A program made the position numbers and the translations under genes. From Arthrobacter sp. 9V (GTDB lineage: Bacteria; Actinomycetota; Actinomycetes; Actinomycetales; Micrococcaceae), in the NCBI RefSeq assembly GCF_902506065.1, contig NZ_LR732912.1:1875983-1939982 (forward strand): a DNA stretch of 64,000 nucleotides, read 5' to 3'. The notes beneath the pieces are model-generated. The model was given only the letters and a program-made list of their open reading frames with translations, was not told where the DNA came from and ran no database searches. Positions 1 to 8,693 of the stretch are shown here, one piece after another (position 1 is the stretch's first letter; each line of letters starts with the position of its first letter).

Positions 1-1105
1 CGCGCAGGGAGTCGAACTCGACGTCCCACAGCCAGGACATGTCCCTGCCGTCTGCGTAGTTGTCGTTGATGGCGATCATGGTGGCGTATCCGCCGGCGGG
101 AAAGGACTTCAGCCCCAGCCGGAAACCGCTGGGGTTCTTCACCAGCACCAGTTCCAGTGGTTGTCCATCCACTGTGAGGCTTTCACCACGGCCGAAGGCG
201 GGAGCAACTTCCCCCAGAGCCTTCACTAATTTGGGGGTATCAACGGGTCCGGTTCCCATAATGGACCTCGCTAGCGACAAAGCCGCCGCTGCATTGAAGA
301 TGTTATAGACGCCACGCAGCTTCATGGATGTGGTGACGGTTTCGCCGTCGAACTCAAAATCGGCGTCCTGGGCACCGACCCGTCGGAGCACGACGTCGGC
401 AGCCGGCAGGTCTACGTCCTCGCCGGTCTCTGCGGCAACAGAGGTCCCTGACGGGGAGGGGCCGATGCCGGTGGTGCGCATCTCGTCGTCGTTGGGGAAG
501 GTGCTGCGCAAAGACTCGTCGAGGCCGAAGTAGCGGACTTCGGGATGGTGAACGGCGTCAAGTGTGTTGATGGCTTGGGCAATCCGGGCGACGCGGGGGT
601 CTTCGCGGTTCAGGACAACGGTATCGGTGGTTTTGGAGGCAATGTGCTCCAGAAGCCGGGCCGTCTTGTCGATTTCACCGAAGCGGTCCAATTGGTCGCG
701 CAGCACGTTCAGCAGCAGGCTGAAACGCGGCTCCACTTTGTTGACGAAGTGCACGGCGTGAGCTTCGTCCAGTTCCAAAATGGCGATGTCTGCGTCGAGG
801 CGGCCACGCCAATCCACATCGCCCAACAGGGAGGCAGCCACACCACGGGTGAAGTTGCTGCCACTGCGGTTGGTGAAGACCTTCAGGCCTTGGCTTTCGA
901 GGAGCTCCACCACCATCTTCGTAGTGGTGGTCTTGCCGTTGGTGCCACTGACCACAGCTACGCCAAGGGGGAGCGAAGCCAGCGTTCGCTGCATGAAGCC
1001 GGGATCGATTTTCTCAACCACCAAGCCGGGAAAAGCTGAGCCTCCGCCCCGGAGCCGGGACAGTGTGCGGACCAGCTTGCCGAGGGGAACGCTGAAGGAA
1101 AGCAT
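1..1105 (-). CDS. murT: MurT, Mur-ligase-like subunit of lipid II isoglutaminyl synthase (3' end outside window)
   Basis: Partial: 368 codons are present and the frame runs off the left edge. MurT with GatD amidates D-Glu of the peptidoglycan stem peptide to D-isoglutamine on lipid II, in the cytoplasm. Seen: Mur-ligase P-loop [10 protein letters not shown] at about residues 54-63, ELDEAHA in the central domain, and [15 protein letters not shown] near the visible end, which fits the conserved C-terminal MurT motif. The region where staphylococcal MurT carries a four-cysteine zinc ribbon is here a cysteine-free acidic, Ser/Pro/Thr-rich loop (after YFGLDESL). The ATG at 1105 has no Shine-Dalgarno but lies 7 nt after TATATT, suggesting a leaderless mRNA. 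GatD would be expected just outside the window. Divergent from pdxT. Confidence 0.9.
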   Translation of the reverse strand, partial: MLSFSVPLGKLVRTLSRLRGGGSAFPGLVVEKIDPGFMQRTLASLPLGVAVVSGTNGKTTTTKMVVELLESQGLKVFTNRSGSNFTRGVAASLLGDVDWRGRLDADIAILELDEAHAVHFVNKVEPRFSLLLNVLRDQLDRFGEIDKTARLLEHIASKTTDTVVLNREDPRVARIAQAINTLDAVHHPEVRYFGLDESLRSTFPNDDEMRTTGIGPSPSGTSVAAETGEDVDLPAADVVLRRVGAQDADFEFDGETVTTSMKLRGVYNIFNAAAALSLARSIMGTGPVDTPKLVKALGEVAPAFGRGESLTVDGQPLELVLVKNPSGFRLGLKSFPAGGYATMIAINDNYADGRDMSWLWDVEFDSLR

Positions 1106-1112
1106 GCTCTGT

Positions 1113-1118
1113 AATATA
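1113..1118 (-). promoter_or_regulatory. Putative -10 (TATATT) of leaderless murT
   Basis: Reads TATATT on the minus strand, with 7 nt between its last base and the murT ATG. No purine-rich ribosome binding site fits in that space, so transcription probably starts at or next to the start codon. No good -35 hexamer is visible. Confidence 0.5.
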
Positions 1119-1196
1119 TCCCAGTCAGGGCATGGAGCCGGCGACCGGCATGGCCGCTTGGCAACCGCGGGCAGCGTCACGAAGGCCGTGGACCAC

Positions 1197-1202
1197 TATG
1201 AT
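1197..1202 (+). promoter_or_regulatory. Putative -10 (TATGAT) of leaderless pdxT
   Basis: TATGAT ends 6 nt before the pdxT ATG, placing the predicted +1 on the A of the start codon. No Shine-Dalgarno is present. The -35 is not recognisable. Confidence 0.5.
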
Positions 1203-1208
1203 GGTCGA

Positions 1209-1910
1209 ATGACCAACCCCCTTTCCGACGCTTCGTCACGCGTGGGTTCAGGACTCCGGATCGGCGTGCTGGCTCTCCAGGGCGACTTCCGCGAGCACAT
1301 CCACGCTGTAGAGGCCGCCGGCGCCACCGGCGTGGGTATTCGCCGCCCTTCAGAGCTCGACGACATTGACGGCCTGATCATCCCAGGCGGCGAATCCACC
1401 ACCATTGACAAGCTCTCCCGGATCTTCGAAGTCCGTGACCCCCTTCAAAAGCGCATCGCGGAGGGCTTGCCGGTTTATGGCTCCTGTGCCGGCATGATCC
1501 TTTTGGCCAATGAAATTGCCGATCCCGCAACTGACGTGAACGGAAATCCCCAGCAGACGTTTGGCGGGCTGGATATCACGGTCCGCAGGAACGCTTTTGG
1601 ACGTCAACGTGAGTCCTTCGAAACCGACCTTGATTTCAAAGCCCTTGATTTCAGCGCAGGGGAGTCCGGCGTGGATCCCGTTCACGCGGTGTTCATTAGG
1701 GGTCCTTGGGTGGAGCGAGTTGGCCCGGGCGTGGAAGTCCTTGCCCAGGTTGACCCCGATCACGCCAGCCACACGGCTACTTTGCATGGAGTGGCTAGAA
1801 TTGTTGCAGTGCGTTCGGGCCAACTGCTGGCCACCTCCTTCCACCCGGAAGTGACGGGAGAGAAACGCGTGCATGAACTCTTTATTCGAATGATCAGAGG
1901 AGAAGCGTAA
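1209..1910 (+). CDS. pdxT: PdxT, glutaminase subunit of pyridoxal 5'-phosphate synthase
   Basis: 233 aa. Hydrolyses glutamine and passes ammonia to PdxS for PLP synthesis. Seen: [10 protein letters not shown] near the N-terminus, PGGESTT glutamine-binding loop, nucleophile Cys in GSCAGMILL, and the His-x-Glu of [14 protein letters not shown] completing the class I amidotransferase triad. The open frame extends far upstream, but only ATG 1209 gives a family-like N-terminus, and it sits just after a -10 box, so a leaderless start is chosen. The stop is 3 nt before yebC, so the two are probably co-transcribed. pdxS is not adjacent in this window, unlike the common pdxS-pdxT pair. Confidence 0.93.
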   Translation: MTNPLSDASSRVGSGLRIGVLALQGDFREHIHAVEAAGATGVGIRRPSELDDIDGLIIPGGESTTIDKLSRIFEVRDPLQKRIAEGLPVYGSCAGMILLANEIADPATDVNGNPQQTFGGLDITVRRNAFGRQRESFETDLDFKALDFSAGESGVDPVHAVFIRGPWVERVGPGVEVLAQVDPDHASHTATLHGVARIVAVRSGQLLATSFHPEVTGEKRVHELFIRMIRGEA

Positions 1911-1913
1911 AGC

Positions 1914-2669
1914 ATGTCAGGCCACTCCAAATGGGCGACCACCAAGCACAAGAAAGCCATCATTGACGGCAGGCGTGCAAAGTCGTTCGCAAAGCTGATC
2001 AAGAACATCGAAGTTGCTGCCCGCATGGGTGGCCCGGACCTCGCCGGCAACCCTGGCCTGGAACTTGCGGTCACGAAGGCCAAGAAAACTTCGGTTCCCA
2101 ATGACAACATCGACCGCGCCATCAAACGTGGGGCAGGCCTCACCGGTGAAGTGGTGGATTACACCGAGATCATGTACGAGGCCCGCGGTCCTCAGGGTTC
2201 TGCCCTGTTGATCGAATGTCTGACCGACAACAAGAACCGCGCTGCATCCGAGGTGCGCCTGGCTATCTCACGCAACGGCGGCACCATCGCCGATCCCGGT
2301 TCCGTGAGCTACCTCTTTGCCCGCAAGGGTGTTGTCGTATTGCCCAAGAACGGCCTCAGCGAGGATGACATCCTGATGGCGGTCCTGGAAGCCGGGGCCG
2401 AAGAAGTCAAGGACAGTGGTGAGAACTGGGAAATTCACTCGGAGCCCTCTGACCTTCAGGCCATCCGCGACGCCCTGAAAGAAGCCGGCATCGATTACGA
2501 CACCGACGAAGCCGAATTCGTTCCCTCCATGCAGGTGGACCTGGACGTTGACGGCGCCAAGAAGTTCATGAAGCTTGTGGACGCCCTTGAAGACCTGGAC
2601 GATGTCCAGAACGTCTACAGCAATGCGGACCTCAGCGAGGAAGTCCAGGCTGCCCTCGACGCCGAATAG
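1914..2669 (+). CDS. yebC: YebC/PmpR family protein (TACO1 family)
   Basis: 251 aa, usual family length. The N-terminus [18 protein letters not shown] is the family hallmark, followed by three mixed alpha/beta domains with an acidic C-terminal part. Members have been described both as DNA-binding regulators and as factors that relieve ribosome stalling; the sequence does not decide which role applies here. The ATG is preceded by an AGAGGAGAAG ribosome binding site inside the end of pdxT. The position just before ruvCAB is the classic bacterial arrangement. Confidence 0.95.
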   Translation: MSGHSKWATTKHKKAIIDGRRAKSFAKLIKNIEVAARMGGPDLAGNPGLELAVTKAKKTSVPNDNIDRAIKRGAGLTGEVVDYTEIMYEARGPQGSALLIECLTDNKNRAASEVRLAISRNGGTIADPGSVSYLFARKGVVVLPKNGLSEDDILMAVLEAGAEEVKDSGENWEIHSEPSDLQAIRDALKEAGIDYDTDEAEFVPSMQVDLDVDGAKKFMKLVDALEDLDDVQNVYSNADLSEEVQAALDAE

Positions 2670-2734
2670 CCGGCCCAGGCGCACCGCGTCAGTTTGATAC
2701 ATAGCAGCTTTGCATCAACCAGGAAGGCCCGGAC

Positions 2735-3313
2735 TTGACTCTTCGCGTATTGGGAGTCGATCCGGGCCTTACCCGTTGCGGCATCGGTGTAGTGGACATA
2801 GAGAAGAACCGCAGGGCCACCATGGTGGCAGTGGGGGTGGTGGGGACCTCTGCTGAACTGACGCTGGATAAGAGGCTGCTGGTGATTGCCCAGGCCATCG
2901 ATGAATGGCTGGACCTGCACAAGCCGGACGTCGTCGCCGTCGAACGTGTCTTCTCGCAGATGAATGTCAGCACCGTGATGGGCGTAGCCCAAGCATCAGG
3001 CGTTGTGATCGTGGCGGCCGCCCGGCGAGGCATCCCCGTCGCGTTGCACACACCCTCGGAGGTCAAGGCGGCAGTCACCGGCAGCGGCACCTCCAACAAG
3101 GATGCTGTTACCAAGCTGGTGACCAAGATTTTGCGGCTGGATGCACCGCCGAAGCCGGCCGATGCTGCGGACGCTCTTGCGCTGGCCTTGACCCACGCAT
3201 GGCGGGCAGGAAGTGGAATGGGCTCAGCAGGGGGTGCGAACGGCGAGGGAGGTCTCACTGCCGCCCAGAAAGCATGGGCTGACGCCGAAGCAAAAGCGCG
3301 CCGCAAACGCTGA
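2735..3313 (+). CDS. ruvC: RuvC, Holliday-junction endonuclease
   Basis: 192 aa. Resolves four-way junctions during recombination repair, working with RuvAB. Seen: RNase H-like start [12 protein letters not shown] with catalytic Asp9, the acidic residue in VAVERVF, and [10 protein letters not shown] carrying the C-terminal catalytic Asp residues. The start is TTG at 2735, supported by AGGAAGG about 7 nt upstream and by the family N-terminus. The C-terminal tail after the nuclease fold is Gly/Ala rich and ends in a basic run. It is followed by a 113 bp gap before ruvA that may hold a LexA-type site. Confidence 0.95.
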   Translation: MTLRVLGVDPGLTRCGIGVVDIEKNRRATMVAVGVVGTSAELTLDKRLLVIAQAIDEWLDLHKPDVVAVERVFSQMNVSTVMGVAQASGVVIVAAARRGIPVALHTPSEVKAAVTGSGTSNKDAVTKLVTKILRLDAPPKPADAADALALALTHAWRAGSGMGSAGGANGEGGLTAAQKAWADAEAKARRKR

Positions 3314-3338
3314 TTGTCAGCTCCCCTTGCTAGGGTAT

Positions 3339-3354
3339 TCGTAGATATGTTCGG
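3339..3354 (+). promoter_or_regulatory. Putative LexA (SOS) box upstream of ruvA
   Basis: TCGTAGATATGTTCGG matches 9 of 12 fixed positions of the actinobacterial/Bacillus-type LexA consensus TCGAAC-N4-GTTCGA. A -10-like TAGGGT lies immediately upstream (3331-3336). ruv genes are typical SOS targets, so the context fits, but the left half-site is imperfect. Confidence 0.4.
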
Positions 3355-3426
3355 ATAGTCCGCTTTGGTCGCAATACTGACAGCAGTATGACGCAACGGA
3401 GCAGGCAGTATTTCAGGAGCCGGGTC

Positions 3427-4071
3427 TTGATCAGTTTTCTCCGTGGAACCGTAGCCCACGTTGGTTTGTCCACCGCTGTAATCGACCTCAACGGTGCGGG
3501 AATGAGTGTCTTCGCCACACCGCAGACCTTGAGCCACCTCAAAACAGGAAGTGAAGCCAAGCTCTTCACGTCCATGATCGTCCGCGAGGATTCCCTGACG
3601 CTGTTCGGCTTCGCCGACGACGACGAACGCGAAGTCTTTGACGTCCTGCTCAGCGTCAGTGGGGTGGGGCCGCGTTTGGCCCTGGCCGTGCTGGCCGTGC
3701 ACGAGCCGGAGGCCATCCGCGTGGCGGCGCATACCGGTGACAGCAAGACGTTCACCAAGGTGCCGGGTATCGGTCCCAAGGTAGCCGGCAGGATCGTCCT
3801 CGAGCTGGCCGGAAAGCTGGTGCCCCACGGAACCGGAACCGGTACCGCTCCCGCCGCAGCTCCCAACGCCGAATGGAAGCCGCAGGTTGTCGCAGCCATG
3901 ACAAGCCTGGGATGGTCCGAGAAGGACGCCAACGGCAGCATCGATAAAGCCATGGCAGACTCGCCGGAACTCGTGGACGCAGGAAACGTGGCCCAAATCC
4001 TTCGCGCTACGCTTCGCTGGCTTGGCCAGGACGGCGCCCGCGCAGGCAACCGTGTAGGCAGCCGTGGCTGA
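3427..4071 (+). CDS. ruvA: RuvA, Holliday-junction binding protein
   Basis: 214 aa from TTG 3427; CAGGAG ends 7 nt before it, and the product then begins [12 protein letters not shown] as RuvA proteins do. An upstream in-frame ATG at 3388 would add 13 residues with no family support. Domain I is an OB fold, domain II carries two helix-hairpin-helix motifs (SGVGPRLAL and [11 protein letters not shown]), and a Gly/Thr/Ala-rich linker leads to the small domain III that contacts RuvB. It tetramerises on junctions and loads RuvB. The end overlaps the ruvB start by 8 nt. Confidence 0.95.
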   Translation: MISFLRGTVAHVGLSTAVIDLNGAGMSVFATPQTLSHLKTGSEAKLFTSMIVREDSLTLFGFADDDEREVFDVLLSVSGVGPRLALAVLAVHEPEAIRVAAHTGDSKTFTKVPGIGPKVAGRIVLELAGKLVPHGTGTGTAPAAAPNAEWKPQVVAAMTSLGWSEKDANGSIDKAMADSPELVDAGNVAQILRATLRWLGQDGARAGNRVGSRG

Positions 4072-5140
4072 GCAGTCACTCGTCAGCGGGGGAGAGGAAC
4101 CGGAAGAGCGGGTCATTGAGGCCGCTCTCCGGCCCAAGAACCTGCATGATTTCGTAGGTCAGCACCGCGTTCGCAAGCAACTCGCCCTGGTACTTGAAGC
4201 CTCAAAGATGCGTGGCCGCAGCGCCGATCACGTTTTGATGTCCGGGCCTCCAGGACTCGGTAAGACCACCCTTGCCATGATCATCGCAGCAGAAATGAAC
4301 GCACCCCTGCGTATCAGCAGCGGCCCGGCCATCCAGCATGCCGGAGATCTGGCCGCCATCCTCTCCTCGCTCTCGGAGGGCGAGGTCCTGTTCCTTGACG
4401 AGATACACCGCATGTCCAGGCCGGCTGAAGAAATGCTGTACATGGCCATGGAGGACTTCCGCGTGGACATCGTGGTGGGCAAGGGTGCAGGGGCAACTGC
4501 CATTCCCTTGGAACTGCCGCCATTCACACTGGTGGGCGCCACAACCCGTGCAGGGCTTCTACCGGGTCCGTTGAGGGACCGCTTCGGCTTCACCGGCCAC
4601 CTTGAGTTCTATTCAGTGGAAGAACTTGAACTCGTCCTCCGGCGTTCTGCAGGTCTTCTGGACTTGAAAGTGAACTCTGCGGGTTTCACGGAGATAGCGG
4701 GCCGGTCCAGGGGAACGCCGCGTATTGCCAACAGGCTCCTGCGCCGGGTCCGTGACTGGGCCCTGGTTCATGGCATTGATCAAATTGATGCACGTTCGGC
4801 CTCTGCGGCGTTGGATATGTATGAAGTGGACGAGCGCGGCTTGGACAGGCTCGACCGCTCTGTCCTCGAAGCCCTCATCACCAAGTTCAACGGTGGCCCT
4901 GTGGGTCTGTCCACTTTGGCCATTGCGGTGGGCGAAGAACCAGAAACCGTGGAGACCGTTGCCGAGCCGTTCCTGGTCCGGGAGGGTCTTTTGGGCCGCA
5001 CACCCCGGGGGCGGATCGCCATGGCGTCCGCTTGGACCCACCTTGGCTATGCCGTCCCGGCCGGAGTCTTTGGTCAGGAGACCCTTGCTCTGTTCGGTGA
5101 GGACGAAAACCACGCCGAAAGCGTCGATACCATCGGTTAA
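4064..5140 (+). CDS. ruvB: RuvB, branch-migration ATPase
   Basis: 358 aa, normal length. Hexameric AAA+ motor that drives branch migration with RuvA. Seen: Walker A GPPGLGKT at residues 61-68, Walker B LFLDEIHR, sensor 1 VGATTRAG, arginine-finger region GPLRDRFG, and a C-terminal winged helix ([12 protein letters not shown]). GTG start at 4064 lies inside the end of ruvA, implying coupled translation. Confidence 0.97.
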   Translation: MAEQSLVSGGEEPEERVIEAALRPKNLHDFVGQHRVRKQLALVLEASKMRGRSADHVLMSGPPGLGKTTLAMIIAAEMNAPLRISSGPAIQHAGDLAAILSSLSEGEVLFLDEIHRMSRPAEEMLYMAMEDFRVDIVVGKGAGATAIPLELPPFTLVGATTRAGLLPGPLRDRFGFTGHLEFYSVEELELVLRRSAGLLDLKVNSAGFTEIAGRSRGTPRIANRLLRRVRDWALVHGIDQIDARSASAALDMYEVDERGLDRLDRSVLEALITKFNGGPVGLSTLAIAVGEEPETVETVAEPFLVREGLLGRTPRGRIAMASAWTHLGYAVPAGVFGQETLALFGEDENHAESVDTIG

Positions 5141-5238
5141 CACGCTCTGTTCAGCTTTTCCCACTAGACTGGTATGACGCTCGGCACGTTCGAGTCCTTG
5201 ATCAATGCCGCTCTTGCGGATCTGCCAGGGACGTTGCC

Positions 5239-5667
5239 GTGAACCAAAACGTAAGTACAGAACGGAACTTCCCTGTGGATCCAATGACCATATTGCTGTT
5301 CGTCATGCTTGGACTCTTTGTCTTCATGATGTTCCGCCGAAACAAGAAGACCCAGCAGCAGCAGGCTGAAATGCAGTCAAAGTTCGCTCCGGGCGTCGAC
5401 GTCATGACCAGCTTTGGTCTCTTTGGCCGCATCGTGTCCATTGACGAAGCCGAGAACAAAGTCGTGATTGAACTTTCCCCGGGTAACCAGGCCACGGTTC
5501 ACCGTCAGGCTGTCACCAAGGTGGTCGAGACGACCCCCGAGGAAGCTCCGGTCGTTCCGGATGACGCTTCTTCCCTGACCGCCGCGCAGACTGAAGCTCC
5601 TGCCGCCGTCGAGACACCCGAAGAAACCATCGCGCGCCTCAACAAAGAGGACAAGAAGGACATCTAG
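5239..5667 (+). CDS. yajC: YajC, Sec translocase accessory subunit
   Basis: 142 aa. One N-terminal membrane helix (about residues 17-32, TILLFVMLGLFVFMMF) followed by basic RRNKK and a cytoplasmic KOW-like region (VMTSFGLFGRIVSIDEAENK). The tail is acidic and Ala/Glu-rich, longer than in the E. coli protein. It associates with SecDF at the translocon. GTG start at 5239 after CCAGGGACG. It begins the yajC-secD-secF group. Confidence 0.9.
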   Translation: MNQNVSTERNFPVDPMTILLFVMLGLFVFMMFRRNKKTQQQQAEMQSKFAPGVDVMTSFGLFGRIVSIDEAENKVVIELSPGNQATVHRQAVTKVVETTPEEAPVVPDDASSLTAAQTEAPAAVETPEETIARLNKEDKKDI

Positions 5668-5781
5668 CTCCGTCAGTCGCGGCGACACCGCGCAAGGCAA
5701 CTTCTACGGCAGCGGAGAGCCGCCGGCAGACGCTTACCAGCGTCGGCCGGCGGCTGTCCGGCGATAACAGGAAGATCGATA

Positions 5782-7533
5782 ATGGCACGGACCGGCCCCA
5801 AAAACTCAGCCCGCAGGGTGCTGACCTGGCTTGGAGCAATTTTCGTTGTATTAACCGCTGTCCTGGCTGGCGGAGTAGTCACTGGCAACGCCAGTTGGGC
5901 TCCGAAGCTTGCTCTGGACCTTGAAGGCGGAACCCAGATGATCCTGGCACCCCGGGTGGAGGGTTCCAGTGAGATCAATGAGGAGCAACTCAACCAGGCA
6001 GTTGCCATCATCCGGCAGCGTGTGGATGGCTCCGGTGTTGCCGAAGCCGAAATCAGCACCCAGTCGGGCCGGAATGTTGTGGTCAGTCTTCCGGGAACTC
6101 CTTCCAAGGAGACCCGCGACCTCATTCAGGCATCGGCGGACATGAACTTCCGCCCGGTCATCACCTATGGTGATCCTGCGGCTGTACCGGCAGAGCAGCG
6201 GACCCCTGAGGATCAGCTTCCCAAGCCCACGGCGGCGCCCGCAAATGCCAGCGACATCAACTGGGTCACTGCGGACATCGTCAAGGAATTTGAGGCCCTC
6301 GATTGTGTGAATCCCTCCGCTGAAAAGCGCGACCGTTCGGACCCCGCCAAGCCGCTGGTTACCTGCGAGGCGGCCACGGACAAGACTCCGGCCATCAAAT
6401 ACATCCTTGGCCCGGTTGAGGTCAAAGGCCAGGACATCAGTGATTCCACCTTCACGCAGGTTCAGGGTGCCCAGGGTTCCGTGACCAACAGCTGGGGCGT
6501 AAACATTGTTTTCAACCCGGATGCCACGGCCAAGTTCAAGGCAGTCACCGAACGCCTGAACCAGTTCTATGTTGCGGCGCAGGCCCAGGGTACCGACGAT
6601 CCCAAGTCGCAGTTCGCAATTGTCCTGGACGACAAAGTGCTTTCCGCCCCGCGCGCCCTGGCTGTCATTACGGACGGGAAGCCCCAGATTACGGGCAACT
6701 TCACCCAGGCGTCCGCGAAGGCCCTCTCGGATCAGCTCCGCTTCGGCGCCCTTCCCATTAGCTTTGAGATTCAATCACAGGAGCAGATTTCGGCCACGCT
6801 TGGTGGCGATCAACTTCGCCTCGGGCTGCTGGCGGGCATGATTGGTCTGTTGCTCGTTGTTGTCTATTCCCTCTTCCAATACCGTGCTCTTGGCCTGGTA
6901 ACCATCGCCTCCCTTGTGGTTGCCGGTGTGCTGACCTATCTGGCGATCGCGATCCTTGGGTGGACGGAAAATTATCGCCTCTCCTTGGCCGGTGTAGCCG
7001 GCCTGATCGTGGCCATCGGCCAGACTGCGGACTCATTCATTGTTTACTTCGAACGCATCAGGGATGAGCTGCGCGAGGGTCGTGGACTGGTCTCCGCCGT
7101 GGAGAACGGCTGGAAGCGGGCCAAGCGCACCGTGCTGGCCTCCAAAGCCGTCAACCTTCTCGCGGCCTTGGTCCTGTACTTTGTTGCTGTTGGCAACGTC
7201 CGCGGTTTTGCCTTCACCCTTGGCTTGACCGCCTTGGCTGACCTCCTCGTGGTGTTCATGTTTACGCACCCCATGCTGCAGGTTTTGGCGCGCACCAAGT
7301 TCTTCGGCGAAGGACACCGGTTCTCCGGACTTTCTCCTGACCGGCTCGGCGCAGTCCCGCTCTACCGTGGCGCCGGCCGACTTCGCACGCCTGCCGAAAA
7401 GCCCGTAGTGGTCAGGCCGCGCAACGCCGGCGCTGCTGCCGAAGCCGAACGTCGCATGACCATCGCCGAGAGGCGCCTTGCCGAGAAGGGCCAGCTGACT
7501 GGTACTTCGAACGGCACCAAGGAGGAGAAGTAA
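5782..7533 (+). CDS. secD: SecD, protein translocase subunit
   Basis: 583 aa. Half of the SecDF proton-driven motor that pulls secreted proteins out of SecYEG. Seen: first TM helix at about residues 13-32, the SecD signature LALDLEGGTQMIL right after it, a large extracytoplasmic P1 region with an Ala/Pro-rich insertion, then five C-terminal TM helices that include LAGVAGLIVAIGQTADSFIVYFERIRDE. The basic, Ala-rich C-terminal tail is an actinobacterial extension. ATG 5782 follows GGAAGATCG. The stop overlaps the secF ATG (TAATG). Confidence 0.96.
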   Translation: MARTGPKNSARRVLTWLGAIFVVLTAVLAGGVVTGNASWAPKLALDLEGGTQMILAPRVEGSSEINEEQLNQAVAIIRQRVDGSGVAEAEISTQSGRNVVVSLPGTPSKETRDLIQASADMNFRPVITYGDPAAVPAEQRTPEDQLPKPTAAPANASDINWVTADIVKEFEALDCVNPSAEKRDRSDPAKPLVTCEAATDKTPAIKYILGPVEVKGQDISDSTFTQVQGAQGSVTNSWGVNIVFNPDATAKFKAVTERLNQFYVAAQAQGTDDPKSQFAIVLDDKVLSAPRALAVITDGKPQITGNFTQASAKALSDQLRFGALPISFEIQSQEQISATLGGDQLRLGLLAGMIGLLLVVVYSLFQYRALGLVTIASLVVAGVLTYLAIAILGWTENYRLSLAGVAGLIVAIGQTADSFIVYFERIRDELREGRGLVSAVENGWKRAKRTVLASKAVNLLAALVLYFVAVGNVRGFAFTLGLTALADLLVVFMFTHPMLQVLARTKFFGEGHRFSGLSPDRLGAVPLYRGAGRLRTPAEKPVVVRPRNAGAAAEAERRMTIAERRLAEKGQLTGTSNGTKEEK

Positions 7534-8528
7534 TGACTACGAGCTTCGCGACCTTCGGCCATGAGCTCTACACGGGCAAGCGCTCGTACAACTTCGTCAA
7601 TTCGAAGAAGATCTGGTTCCTCATTGCGGCCGTCGCCGTGGCGATCTCCATCCTGGTTCCGGTCGCCAAGGGCGGCTTCAACCTTGGGATCGAGTTCCGT
7701 GGCGGTTCGGAATTCACCGTTTCGAACGTGAGCACCACGGATGCCGCCCTCGGCGAAAAGGCCGTTCATGACGTGGTCCCGGGAGCCATTCCGCGTGTAG
7801 CCAACGTGGCCGGCAACACCATGCGCATCCAAACGGACCAGTTGACCGATGACGAGACGAACCGGATCAAGGATGGCCTCACCAGCGCCTACGGGGTCAC
7901 CGAGAACGAGGTAACGTCCAACTTCGTGGGACCAACATGGGGTCAGGACGTCACGCGTCAAGCATTGATTGGACTGCTGGTCTTCGTTGGATTGGCAGCT
8001 GTTCTGATGGCGCTGTATTTCCGAACTTGGAAAATGTCATTGTCAGCACTGGTGGGCATGCTCGTCACCATGTTCACCACAGCGGGTGTTTACGCGCTGA
8101 GCGATTTTGAAGTCACGCCGTCGGCAATCATTGGCTTCCTGACCGTCCTCAGCTACTCGTTGTATGACACAGTGGTGGTCTTCGACAAGATCCGCGAGAA
8201 CACCTCGGACATTTCCACGTCCACTCGCCGCACTTTCGGCGAAGAGGTCAACCTTGCTGTCAACCAAACCCTGGTCCGCTCCATCAACACCATGATGGTG
8301 GCCATTCTTCCGGTTGCAGCGATCCTCTTCATTGGCGCCGGGCTTCTCGGGGCAGGTACGCTGCGGGATCTTTCATTGGCCTTGTTTGTGGGCATCCTCA
8401 TTGGTACTGCTGCCACGATCTTTATTGCGGCACCGCTGTATGCATGGTTGCGCCAGAGCGAGCCTGACTTGGTGAAGCAAGCCAAGAGGGTTGCCCATCG
8501 CAGGACTGAAGCCGCAGTCGGAGCCTAG
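7533..8528 (+). CDS. secF: SecF, protein translocase subunit
   Basis: 331 aa. Partner of SecD. Seen: N-terminal TM (IWFLIAAVAVAISILVPV), signature GIEFRGGSEF, periplasmic segment, then a C-terminal five-TM bundle with SYSLYDTVVVFDKIREN and NQTLVRSINTMMV, the conserved SecF motifs. A GGAGGAG ribosome binding site lies within the end of secD. A strong hairpin terminator follows. Confidence 0.96.
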   Translation: MTTSFATFGHELYTGKRSYNFVNSKKIWFLIAAVAVAISILVPVAKGGFNLGIEFRGGSEFTVSNVSTTDAALGEKAVHDVVPGAIPRVANVAGNTMRIQTDQLTDDETNRIKDGLTSAYGVTENEVTSNFVGPTWGQDVTRQALIGLLVFVGLAAVLMALYFRTWKMSLSALVGMLVTMFTTAGVYALSDFEVTPSAIIGFLTVLSYSLYDTVVVFDKIRENTSDISTSTRRTFGEEVNLAVNQTLVRSINTMMVAILPVAAILFIGAGLLGAGTLRDLSLALFVGILIGTAATIFIAAPLYAWLRQSEPDLVKQAKRVAHRRTEAAVGA

Positions 8529-8559
8529 ACAGTCTCTGAACAGCCCTTTGATTTGCCTT

Positions 8560-8600
8560 GAGCCGGCCTCCGCACCAGTGCGGAGGCCGGCTCTTTGACT
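8560..8600 (+). terminator. Rho-independent terminator after secF
   Basis: Perfect 15-bp inverted repeat (8560-8574 with 8579-8593), loop CCAG, followed by a short T-rich stretch (TTTGACTTG). It separates the yajC-secDF group from rel. Confidence 0.85.
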
Positions 8601-8693
8601 TGCCTGTGTCATCGTCATGTGCTGCCCGGTTGCAGAAGCATTCACCTGCGGGAATAGACTGGGAGAATTAAATCGGTTGTGAGGGGTACTTCT

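Noticed and set aside
8679..8693. Upstream GTG as the rel start.
   Set aside because: It would bury the GAGGGG ribosome binding site that is correctly spaced for GTG 8694 and adds only five residues without family support.
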